From Bacteroidia bacterium (GTDB taxonomy: Bacteria; Bacteroidota; Bacteroidia; AKYH767-A; OLB10), in the NCBI GenBank assembly GCA_037045145.1, contig JBAOIA010000011.1:1674001-1738000 (forward strand): 64,000 nt of DNA. The letters are read 5' to 3'. A program made the position numbers and the translations under genes. The notes under the pieces were generated by a model. It was not told the origin of the DNA. It saw nothing but the letters and a program-made list of their open reading frames with translations, and did not search any database. Positions 1-9,256 of the stretch are shown in pieces (position 1 is the stretch's first letter; every line of letters begins with the position of its first letter).

Positions 1-2177
1 GCCGGACTCCAATCATGACCATTGGCTGTTGCCTGCACCTGAAATGTGTAATTCCCAGGGGGGAGGTTAGAATAGTTTGCAATGTTCAAGTTGGTTGCAG
101 GTACCCAAAAGTCATCAAAGCCATTCAGCTTCCATCGAAATTGTAAAGCATCGGGTGATGCAAAATAAATTCCGGTAAAATGAAAATTAAGATTGTTATA
201 GCCATAAGGAAAAACAGGATTCACAGGTAAACCTGTAATGCTGTCAATAGAAAATCCTTGTTCAGACCAGTTTACCTCGCGCATGTAGGCTTTAATAGAT
301 TGTAATAAAACTACAGGGGTTGTACTTTTACTGTAGCCGGAGTTTGGATTGTAACGAACAGCACCGTTAACTGTAGCAAACCAAAGAAAGCCGTCTTTAT
401 CATAAGTGGCAGCATTGGTTTCAACACCATAAAATCCATTACTCTTGTCGAAGTGGATGATATTTATAAAATCTCTTTTCAGATAAGTATTCCAGTCAAT
501 TCTATCAATGCCAAGTGGTGTGCCCATCCACAGATAATTGTTGTCGCTTGCAACAGTTAAAATTCTATTGTTGAACAACCCATTGCCAATTTCAAGATGC
601 CTGATAGCAGTTGTCCCCGGCTTTTTTGAAAAAATATAAACGCCAAAATCAAAAGTTGAAAAGATAATATTTCCTTCTATATCCTGTGCAATTGAAGTAA
701 TAGGGGTCTTATTGAGATTCAATTTGTCATTAAGGGATACTGCTGTTTCGTTATGCATAAAATATAGGCCTTGCAAAGTGCCAACCCAAATTAAACCTTG
801 CCGGTCCTGAAATAAGTAACGAATGTTATCATTCTGCAAACCGTTGAGTTTATTTAAAACTCTCAGGCTGTTGTTGCTATAAATATATATGCCGCGATCG
901 GTACCAAACCATATACTTCCGTTACGGTGTGCCATTACAGCATAAATAATTTTATTGTTAAGTAAATCGAATGGAAAAGAAATTTTAGATAAGTCAGCTG
1001 AAACGAATGCGGGACCATTAGAAGTTCCAAACCAAAAATTTTGTGAAACATCCTGAGCTATACTCCAAATTGTGGCACGATTGAGTGTGCTTTCGAAAGG
1101 AGGTGTATAAACGGTGTTACCATGGATGTAATTCAATCCGCCATTGACAATCCCAAACCAAATTCTGTTTAAATGATCGGTATATGCTGTAAGCAGTCGG
1201 TTGTCATTAAATCCGTTTTCTGTTGTATAAGTAATAAAGCGTCCACCTGAATAACGGCATAGTCCGCGTGGTGTACCAACCCAAATGTTCCCCTCATTGT
1301 CTTCTTTCATGCACAAAATATTGTTGTCGGTAAGACCTTCATCTTTGGTCAACGCGAAAAAACGTCCATGATCTATCAGGCACATACCATTGCCATAGGT
1401 GCTGAACCATTTATTCTTTTTATAATCTTCAAGAATGGCAGTAACTTTTTTAACAGAAACGCCTTTGCTAATATCAAAAGCACTGAACTTTCCATTTTGA
1501 TAAACGCTGATTCCTTCATTGGTTCCTGCCCAAATACTACCATCATTCATTTCAGAAATTTGATAAATAATATTTCCTGTCAGCCCTTCGTTGAAGGTAA
1601 AGTTGGTAAACTGATTACCATCGTACTTCGACAATCCGTTGGTCGTTCCTATCCATATATTGCCTTTGCTGTCAGCCAGCAAACAAGTAACTTCATTACT
1701 CACCAAGCCTTTCAAGATGGTGTAACTTGAAAAACGTGCTCCATCAAAACTATTCAGCCCTTCTGAAGTGCCAATCCAATAACGCCCTGTTTTATCCTGA
1801 GTGATAGCAGTAGCATTATTGCTGAGCAACCCATTATCAATAGTGTAGAATTTTTTTCTGATACCATTGAAGACTCCGATGCCACCACGTGTTATTGCCA
1901 TCCAAAGATTTCCTTTATTGTCTTCGTAAAATGCTTTTATAGGATTGAACGATGCAGGGTTGTCTTGTTCAAAGCGATAAAAATTGGAGCCATCAAACCA
2001 ACAGGCACCATTCATGGTTCCTATCCAAAGTTTACCTGTTTTATCCTGATGAACGGCATTAACCTGATTGCTGGGCATGCCATTGGCAATAGTGTAGGTG
2101 GTGAAGTTGTAATGCTGACCTTGCACTGCAGAACTGACAAGCATCGCCAGTGCAATAAAAAACAATGGCATTTTCAT
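1..2177 (-). CDS. Two-component-type sensor with beta-propeller repeats (partial, C-terminus outside window)
   Basis: I translated this minus-strand frame by hand; it stays open from the ATG at 2177 to the window edge, about 725 residues. It begins with a short hydrophobic signal peptide ending near SSAVQGQ. A long series of Reg_prop propeller blades follows, with recurring motifs such as NQVNAVHQDKTGKLWIGT and NNATAITQDKTGRYWIGT. The last visible residues (LPPGNYTFQVQATANG) match the end of a Y_Y_Y domain, which normally follows the propellers and precedes a membrane segment and kinase or DNA-binding output. The output domain is outside the window, so histidine kinase, hybrid kinase or a LuxR-type regulator are all possible. 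An in-frame ATG at 2225 would add 16 residues; I prefer 2177 because the signal peptide follows directly. The family senses extracellular ligands at the inner membrane. Confidence 0.85.
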   Translation of the reverse strand, partial: MKMPLFFIALAMLVSSAVQGQHYNFTTYTIANGMPSNQVNAVHQDKTGKLWIGTMNGACWFDGSNFYRFEQDNPASFNPIKAFYEDNKGNLWMAITRGGIGVFNGIRKKFYTIDNGLLSNNATAITQDKTGRYWIGTSEGLNSFDGARFSSYTILKGLVSNEVTCLLADSKGNIWIGTTNGLSKYDGNQFTNFTFNEGLTGNIIYQISEMNDGSIWAGTNEGISVYQNGKFSAFDISKGVSVKKVTAILEDYKKNKWFSTYGNGMCLIDHGRFFALTKDEGLTDNNILCMKEDNEGNIWVGTPRGLCRYSGGRFITYTTENGFNDNRLLTAYTDHLNRIWFGIVNGGLNYIHGNTVYTPPFESTLNRATIWSIAQDVSQNFWFGTSNGPAFVSADLSKISFPFDLLNNKIIYAVMAHRNGSIWFGTDRGIYIYSNNSLRVLNKLNGLQNDNIRYLFQDRQGLIWVGTLQGLYFMHNETAVSLNDKLNLNKTPITSIAQDIEGNIIFSTFDFGVYIFSKKPGTTAIRHLEIGNGLFNNRILTVASDNNYLWMGTPLGIDRIDWNTYLKRDFINIIHFDKSNGFYGVETNAATYDKDGFLWFATVNGAVRYNPNSGYSKSTTPVVLLQSIKAYMREVNWSEQGFSIDSITGLPVNPVFPYGYNNLNFHFTGIYFASPDALQFRWKLNGFDDFWVPATNLNIANYSNLPPGNYTFQVQATANGHDWSP

Positions 2178-2265
2178 GATGCTTTTGTTTTTTAAATTCA
2201 GACTTATATTATCCTTCACTTGCATTTATTTTTTTTAACTTTCAGATTGGAATTAATCTCTTTAA

Positions 2266-3258
2266 TTAAATTAGATAATCTTCAGACTTCAACCAATCAA
2301 ATCCGTTTTCGGCAATATGTTTCATTCTGTTAAAGTAATTTAACTGTGCATGGTTGAGTTTGGTTACATCCCATGCTTTAAATAGATAGGCATAGACAAA
2401 AATTCCTCGTAAGTGCAGTAAGTCAGGCATGAATTTTAACTGTTCGGGGTTAAAACGATTGTGTTTTTGATACCCTTTCATAAAACTATCCAAAAAATAG
2501 CGCACCCAGCCTCTGCGGTTAAAATCATTTACGCCATTGTAGTTAACAGCAAAAAATAACGGACATGAAATATCGTTTACAAACCATGTATAACATGCAT
2601 CTTCACAGTCGAACAGTGTAAGACGGCCATTTTCTACCATAAAATTTCCTCTGTGAATGTCGTTATGCACAACACCAAATGAATCTGAGGTGGAAGGCAA
2701 TTGTTTAACTGTATTGAGTAATTGCGTCCAATATTTCCATGATTTAATCTCTGATTTTGGCAAATAGATTTCTGCCATCTGATTTGATTTTTCGGGCCAG
2801 ATGGTTCTTTTTTTAATTGTGTCAGGAGGCGAATATGTTTTTGAACATTGATGAATCATTCCTGTAATTTTCCCCATTTGGGCAATGGTATTACTGTTCC
2901 AGTTTTTTTCACCCAATTCAACGCCTGGTGCTGCATTAAATTTCACAACACTGAAATAAGAATCGCCTGTTGTAACTTTTTCACATAGATTGTTGTTGAC
3001 AGAAGCTAATGGGTTTGATACCGGAATTTTATTGTCATGCAGAAAGTTTATCCAGTATATTTCGGAGTTCACTGTATCAAAACATTGATGTGAGGAATGT
3101 GTCAGTCGGAGAATAAAATTTTTATCGCCCTCATGGAAACGATAAACTATGTTCACATTATCGCGAAGTAAGGTCAGATCAGAAAACTTAATGTTATAAA
3201 GTTTTGCAGCCTCAGAAACAGCCTCATTGGAAAGTGCTGCACGTACAAGTTCGTTCAT
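2266..3258 (-). CDS. Aminoglycoside-phosphotransferase-family (APH/ChoK-like) kinase
   Basis: This 330-residue cytoplasmic protein has the protein-kinase-like phosphotransferase fold. The catalytic loop is visible as HNDIHRGN (Brenner motif HxDxxxxN, near residues 198-205). It is followed by the metal-binding segment LTLFDCEDA, equivalent to the DFD motif. The N-terminus (residues 1-90) has the pattern of the ATP-binding lobe, with NFILRLTHS as the likely Lys/Arg-containing strand. Members of this superfamily phosphorylate small alcohols or amines such as homoserine, choline, sugars or antibiotics; the substrate cannot be read from the sequence. The gene starts five bases after the stop of the upstream glycosyltransferase, so the two are almost certainly co-transcribed and may act on the same glycan or glycolipid. 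Resistance to aminoglycosides is not implied. Confidence 0.8.
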   Translation of the reverse strand: MNELVRAALSNEAVSEAAKLYNIKFSDLTLLRDNVNIVYRFHEGDKNFILRLTHSSHQCFDTVNSEIYWINFLHDNKIPVSNPLASVNNNLCEKVTTGDSYFSVVKFNAAPGVELGEKNWNSNTIAQMGKITGMIHQCSKTYSPPDTIKKRTIWPEKSNQMAEIYLPKSEIKSWKYWTQLLNTVKQLPSTSDSFGVVHNDIHRGNFMVENGRLTLFDCEDACYTWFVNDISCPLFFAVNYNGVNDFNRRGWVRYFLDSFMKGYQKHNRFNPEQLKFMPDLLHLRGIFVYAYLFKAWDVTKLNHAQLNYFNRMKHIAENGFDWLKSEDYLI

Positions 3259-3263
3259 TTTTT

Positions 3264-4448
3264 TTAATGGTTGACAATGGTGTTGTAAAGTTTTTGAAGT
3301 TGTAGTGCGCAGGGTTTAATATCAAAATTTTCTATTACATGTTGTCTTGCCGCAGTTGCATATTGCTGATAAGTGTTGTTGTTCATATTGTAAAAAGTAC
3401 GGATAGAACCGGCTAAGGCATCTGCATCTTTTTCGGGAGTAAGAAGGCCTGTTTTGCCATGAATAACCTCCTCGGGAATGTCGCAATGTGTGGTTGAGAT
3501 TACAGGCATTCCTGTACACTGTGCATCGAGTAATACAATAGGTGCACCACCTTCGCAGTCACGAGTGTCGGAGTAGCAACTTGGGTGAATAAAAACATGG
3601 TATTGCCCGAAGAATTCATAAAGCTTTGTAAATTCAATAAAGCCAATAAAGCGAACTTTATGTTCAATATTATGTTGTTTTACCAACGCTTCCAATTTAC
3701 TTTTAATATTCTCCAACTCACTGCCTACAAAAGTCAGTGTCATATTCGGGCAGTCGTTTAGTGCCTTAATAAAAGCCTGAAGGGTATAAATATGTCCTTT
3801 TTTCTGACTGTAATTTGACAGTTGCAGCAAATGAAGTTCGCCTTCGTTCTTAGTTCTTGCAATGGCAGGGATTTTAGAGGTCTCCACACCAAGATGCACA
3901 ACATGAACCTTTGCAGGGTCGCAACCCTGATTGACCAGGATAGAAGCGCCAAAAGCGCCCTCACAAACAAAGCCATCAGCCTTTTCATAAAGTGATTGAT
4001 AGCGCTTTTTCCATTCCTGAAAACGAAAAGGCAGACTTTCATAATCAAAACCATAAAAGGAAACAAAATAGTGGAGCCCTGTAATTTTTTTAAGTTCTAT
4101 ATATTGCCATCCCATATTGGCAAAGTGTGTGTGAATTAGTTCCACACCATTTTCCTTTGCCCATTTGCCGATATATTCAAAATAGTGTTTGTTTTTTCGT
4201 AGAATGGCTATGCGATTTATGATTTTTGAAAAAATATTTTTGGCGTTATCACGTCCTTCCAGCAAATCCGGACTAATATAATTCGGCATGGGCAATAAGT
4301 TTATTTTTGGTGTAACAAATTGCTCATTGTAATAACGATAGGCTGCAACATTTACTTCTATATCAGGAAGATTGTTGAGCATCCTGAACACCCAATTCTG
4401 GGCATTAGGTAAATAACTTTCAAAAAGTTGCAGTGTTTTTACTGCCAT
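3264..4448 (-). CDS. Family 4 (GT-B) glycosyltransferase
   Basis: This 394-residue protein has the two-Rossmann GT-B layout. The N-terminal half contains HTHFANMGWQYIELK and a conserved YGFDYE segment. The C-terminal nucleotide-sugar domain (about residues 200-390) carries LLQLSNYSQKKGHIYTLQA, a typical donor-binding loop with Lys. It also carries CEGGAPIVLLDAQ followed by GMPVIST and EEVIHGKTGLL, the GT4 E-x7-E region with Asp replacing the second Glu. No signal peptide or membrane segment is seen, so it should act at the cytoplasmic face of the membrane, probably in polysaccharide or lipopolysaccharide synthesis. It is first in a two-gene unit with the downstream phosphotransferase and is divergent from dnaX. 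Donor and acceptor sugars cannot be predicted. Confidence 0.88.
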   Translation of the reverse strand: MAVKTLQLFESYLPNAQNWVFRMLNNLPDIEVNVAAYRYYNEQFVTPKINLLPMPNYISPDLLEGRDNAKNIFSKIINRIAILRKNKHYFEYIGKWAKENGVELIHTHFANMGWQYIELKKITGLHYFVSFYGFDYESLPFRFQEWKKRYQSLYEKADGFVCEGAFGASILVNQGCDPAKVHVVHLGVETSKIPAIARTKNEGELHLLQLSNYSQKKGHIYTLQAFIKALNDCPNMTLTFVGSELENIKSKLEALVKQHNIEHKVRFIGFIEFTKLYEFFGQYHVFIHPSCYSDTRDCEGGAPIVLLDAQCTGMPVISTTHCDIPEEVIHGKTGLLTPEKDADALAGSIRTFYNMNNNTYQQYATAARQHVIENFDIKPCALQLQKLYNTIVNH

Positions 4449-4564
4449 AAAATACCATGTTTTTATTTCATGCTAAATACGACATTTCCATCTGTAATTT
4501 GCATGGTTTTCATAAATCTTTATTAAAAACTTACTGTTGAAACCCGAATAGAAATGTATTTGAT

Positions 4565-4572
4565 TAAATTTG
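4565..4572 (+). promoter_or_regulatory. Candidate -7 element (TAAATTTG) for dnaX
   Basis: The octamer TAAATTTG matches the Bacteroidota -7 consensus TAnnTTTG. It lies 20 bases before the dnaX ATG, which gives a plausible short leader. A TTG is present at 4537-4539, but its 25-base spacing is longer than usual, so the -33 part is uncertain. Confidence 0.4.
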
Positions 4573-4591
4573 CTAAGAATTTAGAACCATT

Positions 4592-6367
4592 ATGAGTAAT
4601 TTTGTTGTTTCAGCACGCAAATACAGGCCTTCATCATTTGACACTGTAGTAGGGCAAGGGCATATAACTACAACCCTGAAGAATGCAATAAAGAGCAATC
4701 ATCTGGCACAGGCCTTTTTGTTTTGTGGACCAAGAGGTGTAGGTAAAACTACCTGCGCGCGTATTCTTGCTAAAACCATTAATTGCACTAACATTACAGC
4801 AAATACAGAAGCATGTAATGAATGCGATTCATGTATTTCGTTCAACAACGGGCAATCGCTCAATATTTTTGAACTCGATGCAGCAAGTAACAACTCTGTA
4901 GATGATATCCGTAATTTGGTTGATCAGGTTCGTTTTGCGCCTGCAAGTGGTCAGTATAAAATATATATTATTGATGAGGTTCACATGCTTTCGTCCGGAG
5001 CTTTCAATGCCTTTCTGAAAACATTGGAAGAGCCACCACCTTATGCTATTTTTATTTTAGCTACAACAGAGAAGCATAAAATTATTCCCACTATTTTATC
5101 ACGGTGTCAGATTTTTGATTTCAACCGAATACAGGTAGAAGATATTTCTAAACACTTACAGCAAATTGCCGTGAAAGAAAATATTGAGGCAGACCCCGAA
5201 GCGTTGCACATAATTGCACAGAAGGCCGAAGGGGCATTGCGTGATGCATTATCCATTTTCGATCAGATGGTTACTTTTTCTGGCAATAAGGTTACCTACA
5301 AAGATGTCATCAACAACCTAAACGTACTCGACTATGAATATTATTTCCGCATTACAGACCAGATTTTGTCTGGAAATATCTCTTCAGTGTTGTTGACTTT
5401 TAATGAGTTGTTGAATGAAGGTTTTGACGGTCATCATTTTATTGCCGGACTTTCAGGGCATTTTCGTGATTTAATGGTTGCCAAGGATGAAATTACATTG
5501 CAGTTGTTAGAAGTAACAGAGACAGTACGCGAAAAGTATAAAACGCAAAGCAAGGCTGTTGAGTTACCTGTTATATTAAGGTTGATAGATATTTGCAATG
5601 CATGTGATTTGTCATACAAGAGTGTACGCAACCAAAGGCTGCATGTGGAAATTGCTTTGATGAAAATGTGTGCATTGTCAGGCAAGCTTACGGTAAATGA
5701 AAATGCAATGGCAGCAAAGCCCATAGTAGTTGAAAAAATTGCAGTTGAGAAAACAACTGTTGCAGCATCAATAGCTCAAGCCCCCAAAAATGAACCTGAT
5801 GTAACTCCGGTTAAGCAGGAGACAGTCAAGCCCGAAACAAAAAAGCCGGAGCCTGCAAAATCCGAAGTTGCAAAAGCTCCAGCTTCACCACCGGCAGGGC
5901 AGTCTATAGCCACAATTTCATTGTCAGGACTTAATGCAAAGAATGTGACACCTGATAAAACAGAGCCTACAGAAGTAAAGTCTGAAAAAAAAAATGACAA
6001 ACCTGTTTTAATTGAGGAACTAAACCGGGTATGGGGTTTGTTTGCCGTGCTGCAAGACAATAATGGCAATACCAATCTCTCTAAAGCAATGCTTAGAAAA
6101 GTGCCTGAGTTGATTAATGATACAGAAATTCATGTCGCATTTGACAATCAGGTGCTCCGTGAAAATTTAATGGCAGTGAAAAGTGAATTTCTTGAATATT
6201 TCAAAAGAGAATTACAGAACGATTTTCTGACTTTGGAAGCTCGAGTTGAAGTATCAGAGAAAGTTCTTGATGTACCATATACTGCAAGAGACAAGTTTAA
6301 AAAAATGGTTGAAAAAAATCCGGAACTTGAAAACTTCAGAAAGCAGTTTGACCTCAACTTAGATTAG
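4592..6367 (+). CDS. dnaX: DNA polymerase III subunit gamma/tau
   Basis: This 591-residue protein is the clamp-loader ATPase that loads the sliding clamp and organises the replisome. The AAA+ core is intact: Walker A GPRGVGKTT at residues 46-54, a zinc module with Cys65, Cys75, Cys78 and Cys81, and Walker B IYIIDEVHML near 124-133. The SRCQIFDF segment supplies the Ser-Arg-Cys motif, and domain III extends to about residue 365. A Lys/Glu/Pro/Ala-rich linker (about 370-470) leads to a C-terminal tau-like domain of about 120 residues starting at LIEELNRVWGLFAV. The start at 4592 gives the canonical MSNFVVSARKYRPSSFDTVVG beginning. A flavin-reductase-like gene follows 42 bases downstream. I see no obvious A-tract frameshift site comparable to E. 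coli dnaX; one run of nine A's near 5987 lies in the linker. Confidence 0.97.
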   Translation: MSNFVVSARKYRPSSFDTVVGQGHITTTLKNAIKSNHLAQAFLFCGPRGVGKTTCARILAKTINCTNITANTEACNECDSCISFNNGQSLNIFELDAASNNSVDDIRNLVDQVRFAPASGQYKIYIIDEVHMLSSGAFNAFLKTLEEPPPYAIFILATTEKHKIIPTILSRCQIFDFNRIQVEDISKHLQQIAVKENIEADPEALHIIAQKAEGALRDALSIFDQMVTFSGNKVTYKDVINNLNVLDYEYYFRITDQILSGNISSVLLTFNELLNEGFDGHHFIAGLSGHFRDLMVAKDEITLQLLEVTETVREKYKTQSKAVELPVILRLIDICNACDLSYKSVRNQRLHVEIALMKMCALSGKLTVNENAMAAKPIVVEKIAVEKTTVAASIAQAPKNEPDVTPVKQETVKPETKKPEPAKSEVAKAPASPPAGQSIATISLSGLNAKNVTPDKTEPTEVKSEKKNDKPVLIEELNRVWGLFAVLQDNNGNTNLSKAMLRKVPELINDTEIHVAFDNQVLRENLMAVKSEFLEYFKRELQNDFLTLEARVEVSEKVLDVPYTARDKFKKMVEKNPELENFRKQFDLNLD

Positions 6368-6409
6368 TCAATTATAAAATCCCGACATTTTTTTTAAAAG
6401 AAGTAACTA

Positions 6410-7294
6410 ATGATAATAGATCCCACACAAATAAAAACAGGTGAGTTTCATGCAATGATGCTTGGTGCTGTTGCACCACGCCCCATTGCCTTTGCCAGTA
6501 CGGTTGATAAAGATGGTAACCCCAACTTGAGTCCTTTTAGTTTTTATAATGCCTTTGGCAGTAAACCACCAATACTTGTTTTCAGCCCGGCACGCAGAGT
6601 GCGCGACAACACCATTAAACACACGTTGCAAAATGTGCAAGAAACAAGAGAGGTAGTGATTGGTTCTGTAAATTACAATATAGTACATCAGGCATCATTA
6701 GCAAGTTGCGAATATCCTGAAGATGTAAATGAATTTGAAAAAGCAGGATTCACTGCAGTAAAGGCAGAGAAAATAAAGCCTTTTCTGATAAAAGAATCAC
6801 CGGTAAATTTTGAATGTAAAGTTTTAGATGTTATTGAAACAGGCAAGTTAGGTGGTGCAGCTAATTTAATCATTTGCGAAATATTACTGATGCATGTACA
6901 TGATGATATATTGAATGAGAGTGGAAGAATTGAACCTGATAAGATTGACCTGGTAGCGCGTATGGGAGGTGATTTTTATTGCAGAGCATCCGGCAGTGCA
7001 GTGTTCACAGTGCCTAAACCCAATCATAAGTTGGGTATTGGTTTCGATAAGATTCCGGAAACAATACGGTTGAGTGAAGTACTAACGGGTAACGACTTGG
7101 CGCAGTTAGCTAATGAAGAAACATTTCCTACAGCAGATGAAGTGCATCAATTCAATACGGCTGAAGAGATGACAAAGTTCAACGAGGCGCTAGCTGCTGA
7201 TCCAACAAATGCAAAACTTGCCAGGCATCTGGCCGCAAGAAAGTTGATTCATGTAGGAAAAATTAAAGAAGCCTGGATGTTGCTATTGGCATGA
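6410..7294 (+). CDS. Flavin reductase-like FMN-binding protein
   Basis: This 294-residue cytoplasmic protein belongs to the flavin reductase-like domain family (split-barrel, NADH:FMN reductase-related). The diagnostic start is visible: GAVAPRPIAFASTVDKDG, then NLSPFSFYNAFGSKPP, which forms the FMN-binding part of the barrel. ARRVRDNTIKHTLQN continues the fold, and the flavin domain runs to about residue 210. The last 80 residues (ETIRLSEVLTGNDLAQLA onward) form a helical extension also found in Bacteroidota homologues. The substrate is unknown; family members reduce free flavin or act as oxidoreductase partners. It lies 42 bases after dnaX in the same direction and may be transcribed with it, although no functional link is evident. 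The start ATG is preceded by an A-rich tract (AAGAAGTAACTA), typical for this phylum. Confidence 0.88.
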   Translation: MIIDPTQIKTGEFHAMMLGAVAPRPIAFASTVDKDGNPNLSPFSFYNAFGSKPPILVFSPARRVRDNTIKHTLQNVQETREVVIGSVNYNIVHQASLASCEYPEDVNEFEKAGFTAVKAEKIKPFLIKESPVNFECKVLDVIETGKLGGAANLIICEILLMHVHDDILNESGRIEPDKIDLVARMGGDFYCRASGSAVFTVPKPNHKLGIGFDKIPETIRLSEVLTGNDLAQLANEETFPTADEVHQFNTAEEMTKFNEALAADPTNAKLARHLAARKLIHVGKIKEAWMLLLA

Positions 7295-7622
7295 TAAAAC
7301 ACGACAAGTAAGTTGTTAAATCCGGTATTATTGTGTATTAATGTAAGATAGTGTTCAATAAAAAAAGATCCCAAAACATTTGTTTTTAAAATTTAAACAC
7401 TTACTTTTACACTACTAAATAACCATGCCATGATAGAAAATAAACTTTGTTTGCCTTTATCGGGGAGTTGGCTGCGCTTTTTTTAGTTCGCAGCCACAAC
7501 AGAAATCTTTTTTACATTTCTTGCTTTTACAAATTATTAATTAAATAATCCATAAATCTTTAATTGGGTAAAATGCAAGGTGATGCACCTGTTTTGGATT
7601 TAAGGATAAAAAGAAACTCAAA
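7295..7622. other. Intergenic region with a GC-rich hairpin
   Basis: This 328-base AT-rich stretch has no credible gene. It holds a seven-base-pair stem, GGCTGCG (7470-7476) with CGCAGCC (7489-7495), around a T-rich 12-base loop, but no T-run directly after it, so it is not a standard terminator. A short inverted repeat, AGGTG-ATG-CACCT (7578-7590), lies 33 bases before the next start codon. Promoter and 5' leader elements of the downstream secreted-protein cluster probably lie here, but I could not find a full TAnnTTTG match. Confidence 0.5.
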
Positions 7623-8588
7623 ATGAAAAAATTTATACTATTAATTACCATTTACTGCTTTTTAATACAAACATCGGAAGCACAAATTAATTTAGTTAGA
7701 AACTATTCATTTGAAGATACAATAAGTTGTATAACAGGTGGCGGCCAAGTTTCAAAAGCAAGGTATTGGCAAATTGTATCTTTTACCCCAGATTATTTTC
7801 ATACTTGTAGTCCTTTTTGGCAAGTAGGAATACCATTTAATAATTTTGGATTCCAATGGCCTAATACAGGAGAGGCTTATATGGGCGCAATTTCCTATTC
7901 CGCAAGCACACCTTTATATAGAGAATGTATTGGGCAGCAACTTTTCTCAGCTTTAAGCATAGGTGTTAAATACTATGTTACCTTGAAAGTTTGTTTAGCT
8001 TTTAGTCCAAGTACAGGTTGGAATGCTGCATGTAATAAAATAGGGGTTTTATTATCTACAACAAATTATTTAAATGATTCGAATATAATAAACAACTGGT
8101 GTCAAGTATCTTCTGATTCTATAATAAAAGATTCCATAAATTGGGTTACGGTAAGAGGGTCTTTTATTGCGGACTCCGCCTATTCTTTTATTACAATTGG
8201 TAATTTATTTAGCAATGCCAATACTGATACAATTAACTTGTCACCATCAAATACACATCAAGTATATTATTACCTTGATGATGTTTGCCTTTCTACAGAT
8301 TCACTTTTTTGTGAATCATTAACTGTATTGCCTGAAGTAATTCACAATACAAAATTAGGTATTTATCCAAGCCCTGCCAAAGACAAGATACATATAGAAA
8401 ACCTGCCTTCAAGCACAGTTTCGATTGAAATTATTAATGTGAACGGTATTATAATAAAAAAGATTTATCCTATAGGAAGGAAAAATTTAGTTGAAGATAT
8501 TTCTATATATCAAGAAGGAATTTATATTTTAAAATTTAATTATGAATATTCAGAAAATACAGTGAAATTTATTAAATCTAACTATTAA
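7623..8588 (+). CDS. Secreted protein with N-terminal NLV-N-SFE module and T9SS sorting domain
   Basis: This 321-residue protein has a signal peptide (residues 1-21, ending TSEAQ). The mature start, INLVRNYSFEDTISC, is the beginning of a jelly-roll-like domain common in secreted Bacteroidota proteins. The domain runs to about residue 228 and ends YYYLDDVCLSTDSLFC. The last 75 residues (IYPSPAKDKIHIENL to the C-terminus) match the type A T9SS sorting domain, so export across the outer membrane and surface attachment or release are expected. It is paralogous to the product of 10135-11097; both end their jelly-roll with the same DDVCLSTDS motif. It is followed after 11 bases by the split tail-fibre-like gene. 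The fold suggests carbohydrate binding, but no catalytic residues are recognisable and the function is unknown. Confidence 0.85.
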   Translation: MKKFILLITIYCFLIQTSEAQINLVRNYSFEDTISCITGGGQVSKARYWQIVSFTPDYFHTCSPFWQVGIPFNNFGFQWPNTGEAYMGAISYSASTPLYRECIGQQLFSALSIGVKYYVTLKVCLAFSPSTGWNAACNKIGVLLSTTNYLNDSNIINNWCQVSSDSIIKDSINWVTVRGSFIADSAYSFITIGNLFSNANTDTINLSPSNTHQVYYYLDDVCLSTDSLFCESLTVLPEVIHNTKLGIYPSPAKDKIHIENLPSSTVSIEIINVNGIIIKKIYPIGRKNLVEDISIYQEGIYILKFNYEYSENTVKFIKSNY

Positions 8589-8599
8589 ATAAGTTTATT

Positions 8600-9256
8600 A
8601 TGAGAACAAAATTATTTTGTACAGTAGTTGCGTTTACTTTAATTAGTGTTACATTGAACGCACAGCAGTGGAATGTTTTTGGAGGTAATTACCTCGCTGG
8701 TGCTGAATATATAGGAGCAAATGGAACAAGTATATTCCCATTAGAATTAAAGACAATTCCACCTTTGTCCATCAATTTTTATACTAATAATTTACCACGC
8801 GCCACAATACTTGGCAACGGCAGAGTAGGAATAGGAATCAATAATCCGTTGTGGCAATTAGATGTAGCCGATGAGATTAACATATCTCAGCCACGTAACT
8901 ATTTTATGATAGGAGGCGAAACAGTGCTTCACAATGCCGGAACAGAAAATATTTTTACCGGTGTAAATTGTGGAAAAGATATTTTGGCAGGAAATGTTTC
9001 GGGAAACATGAATACTTTCAATGGATTTTCTGCCGGTGAGTTTGCTTCTGGAAATGATAATGTTTTTATTGGGCATAGCGCAGGACGATATAGTAACGGA
9101 CAATCCAATATATTTATTGGTACTTCTGCCGGCATCAACAATCTTGGTGATTACAATTCAATAGTTGGTTTTACAGCTGGAATGTATTTAACCACAGGAA
9201 ATGAAAATACCTTTATGGGATTACGCGCAGGCGAATGTAATACAACAGGAAGCTAA
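8600..9256 (+). CDS. Tail-fibre-like repeat protein, N-terminal part (split by in-frame TAA)
   Basis: These 218 residues begin with a clear signal peptide (MRTKLF to LNAQQ). Next comes the Bacteroidota fibre signature RVGIGINNPLWQLDV, and then repeats of about 14-25 residues built on GxxNxFIGxSAG (GNDNVFIGHSAG, GQSNIFIGTSAG, GNENTFMGLRAG). The series stops at a TAA (9254-9256). The next codons, still in the same frame, read NTFYGSRAG, continuing the repeat exactly. The repeats resemble heads of trimeric fibre proteins and are extracellular by inference. The gene lies between two paralogous secreted-protein genes and is probably co-transcribed with them. As written, the product would be a truncated secreted fragment without a T9SS sorting domain. 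Confidence 0.75.
   Translation: MRTKLFCTVVAFTLISVTLNAQQWNVFGGNYLAGAEYIGANGTSIFPLELKTIPPLSINFYTNNLPRATILGNGRVGIGINNPLWQLDVADEINISQPRNYFMIGGETVLHNAGTENIFTGVNCGKDILAGNVSGNMNTFNGFSAGEFASGNDNVFIGHSAGRYSNGQSNIFIGTSAGINNLGDYNSIVGFTAGMYLTTGNENTFMGLRAGECNTTGS

Noticed and set aside
1368..2195. Plus-strand open frames in the first 2.2 kb
   Set aside because: They are antisense to the propeller sensor gene, whose minus-strand frame is continuous and matches a known domain series.
5985..5995. Programmed frameshift in dnaX at a run of A's
   Set aside because: The run of nine A's near 5987 could slip, but I see no supporting stem or Shine-Dalgarno-like stimulator, and the frame is intact, so I cannot support it.
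7470..7495. Hairpin before the secreted cluster as a riboswitch or small RNA
   Set aside because: Only one seven-base stem with a T-rich loop is evident; no known RNA motif could be recognised.
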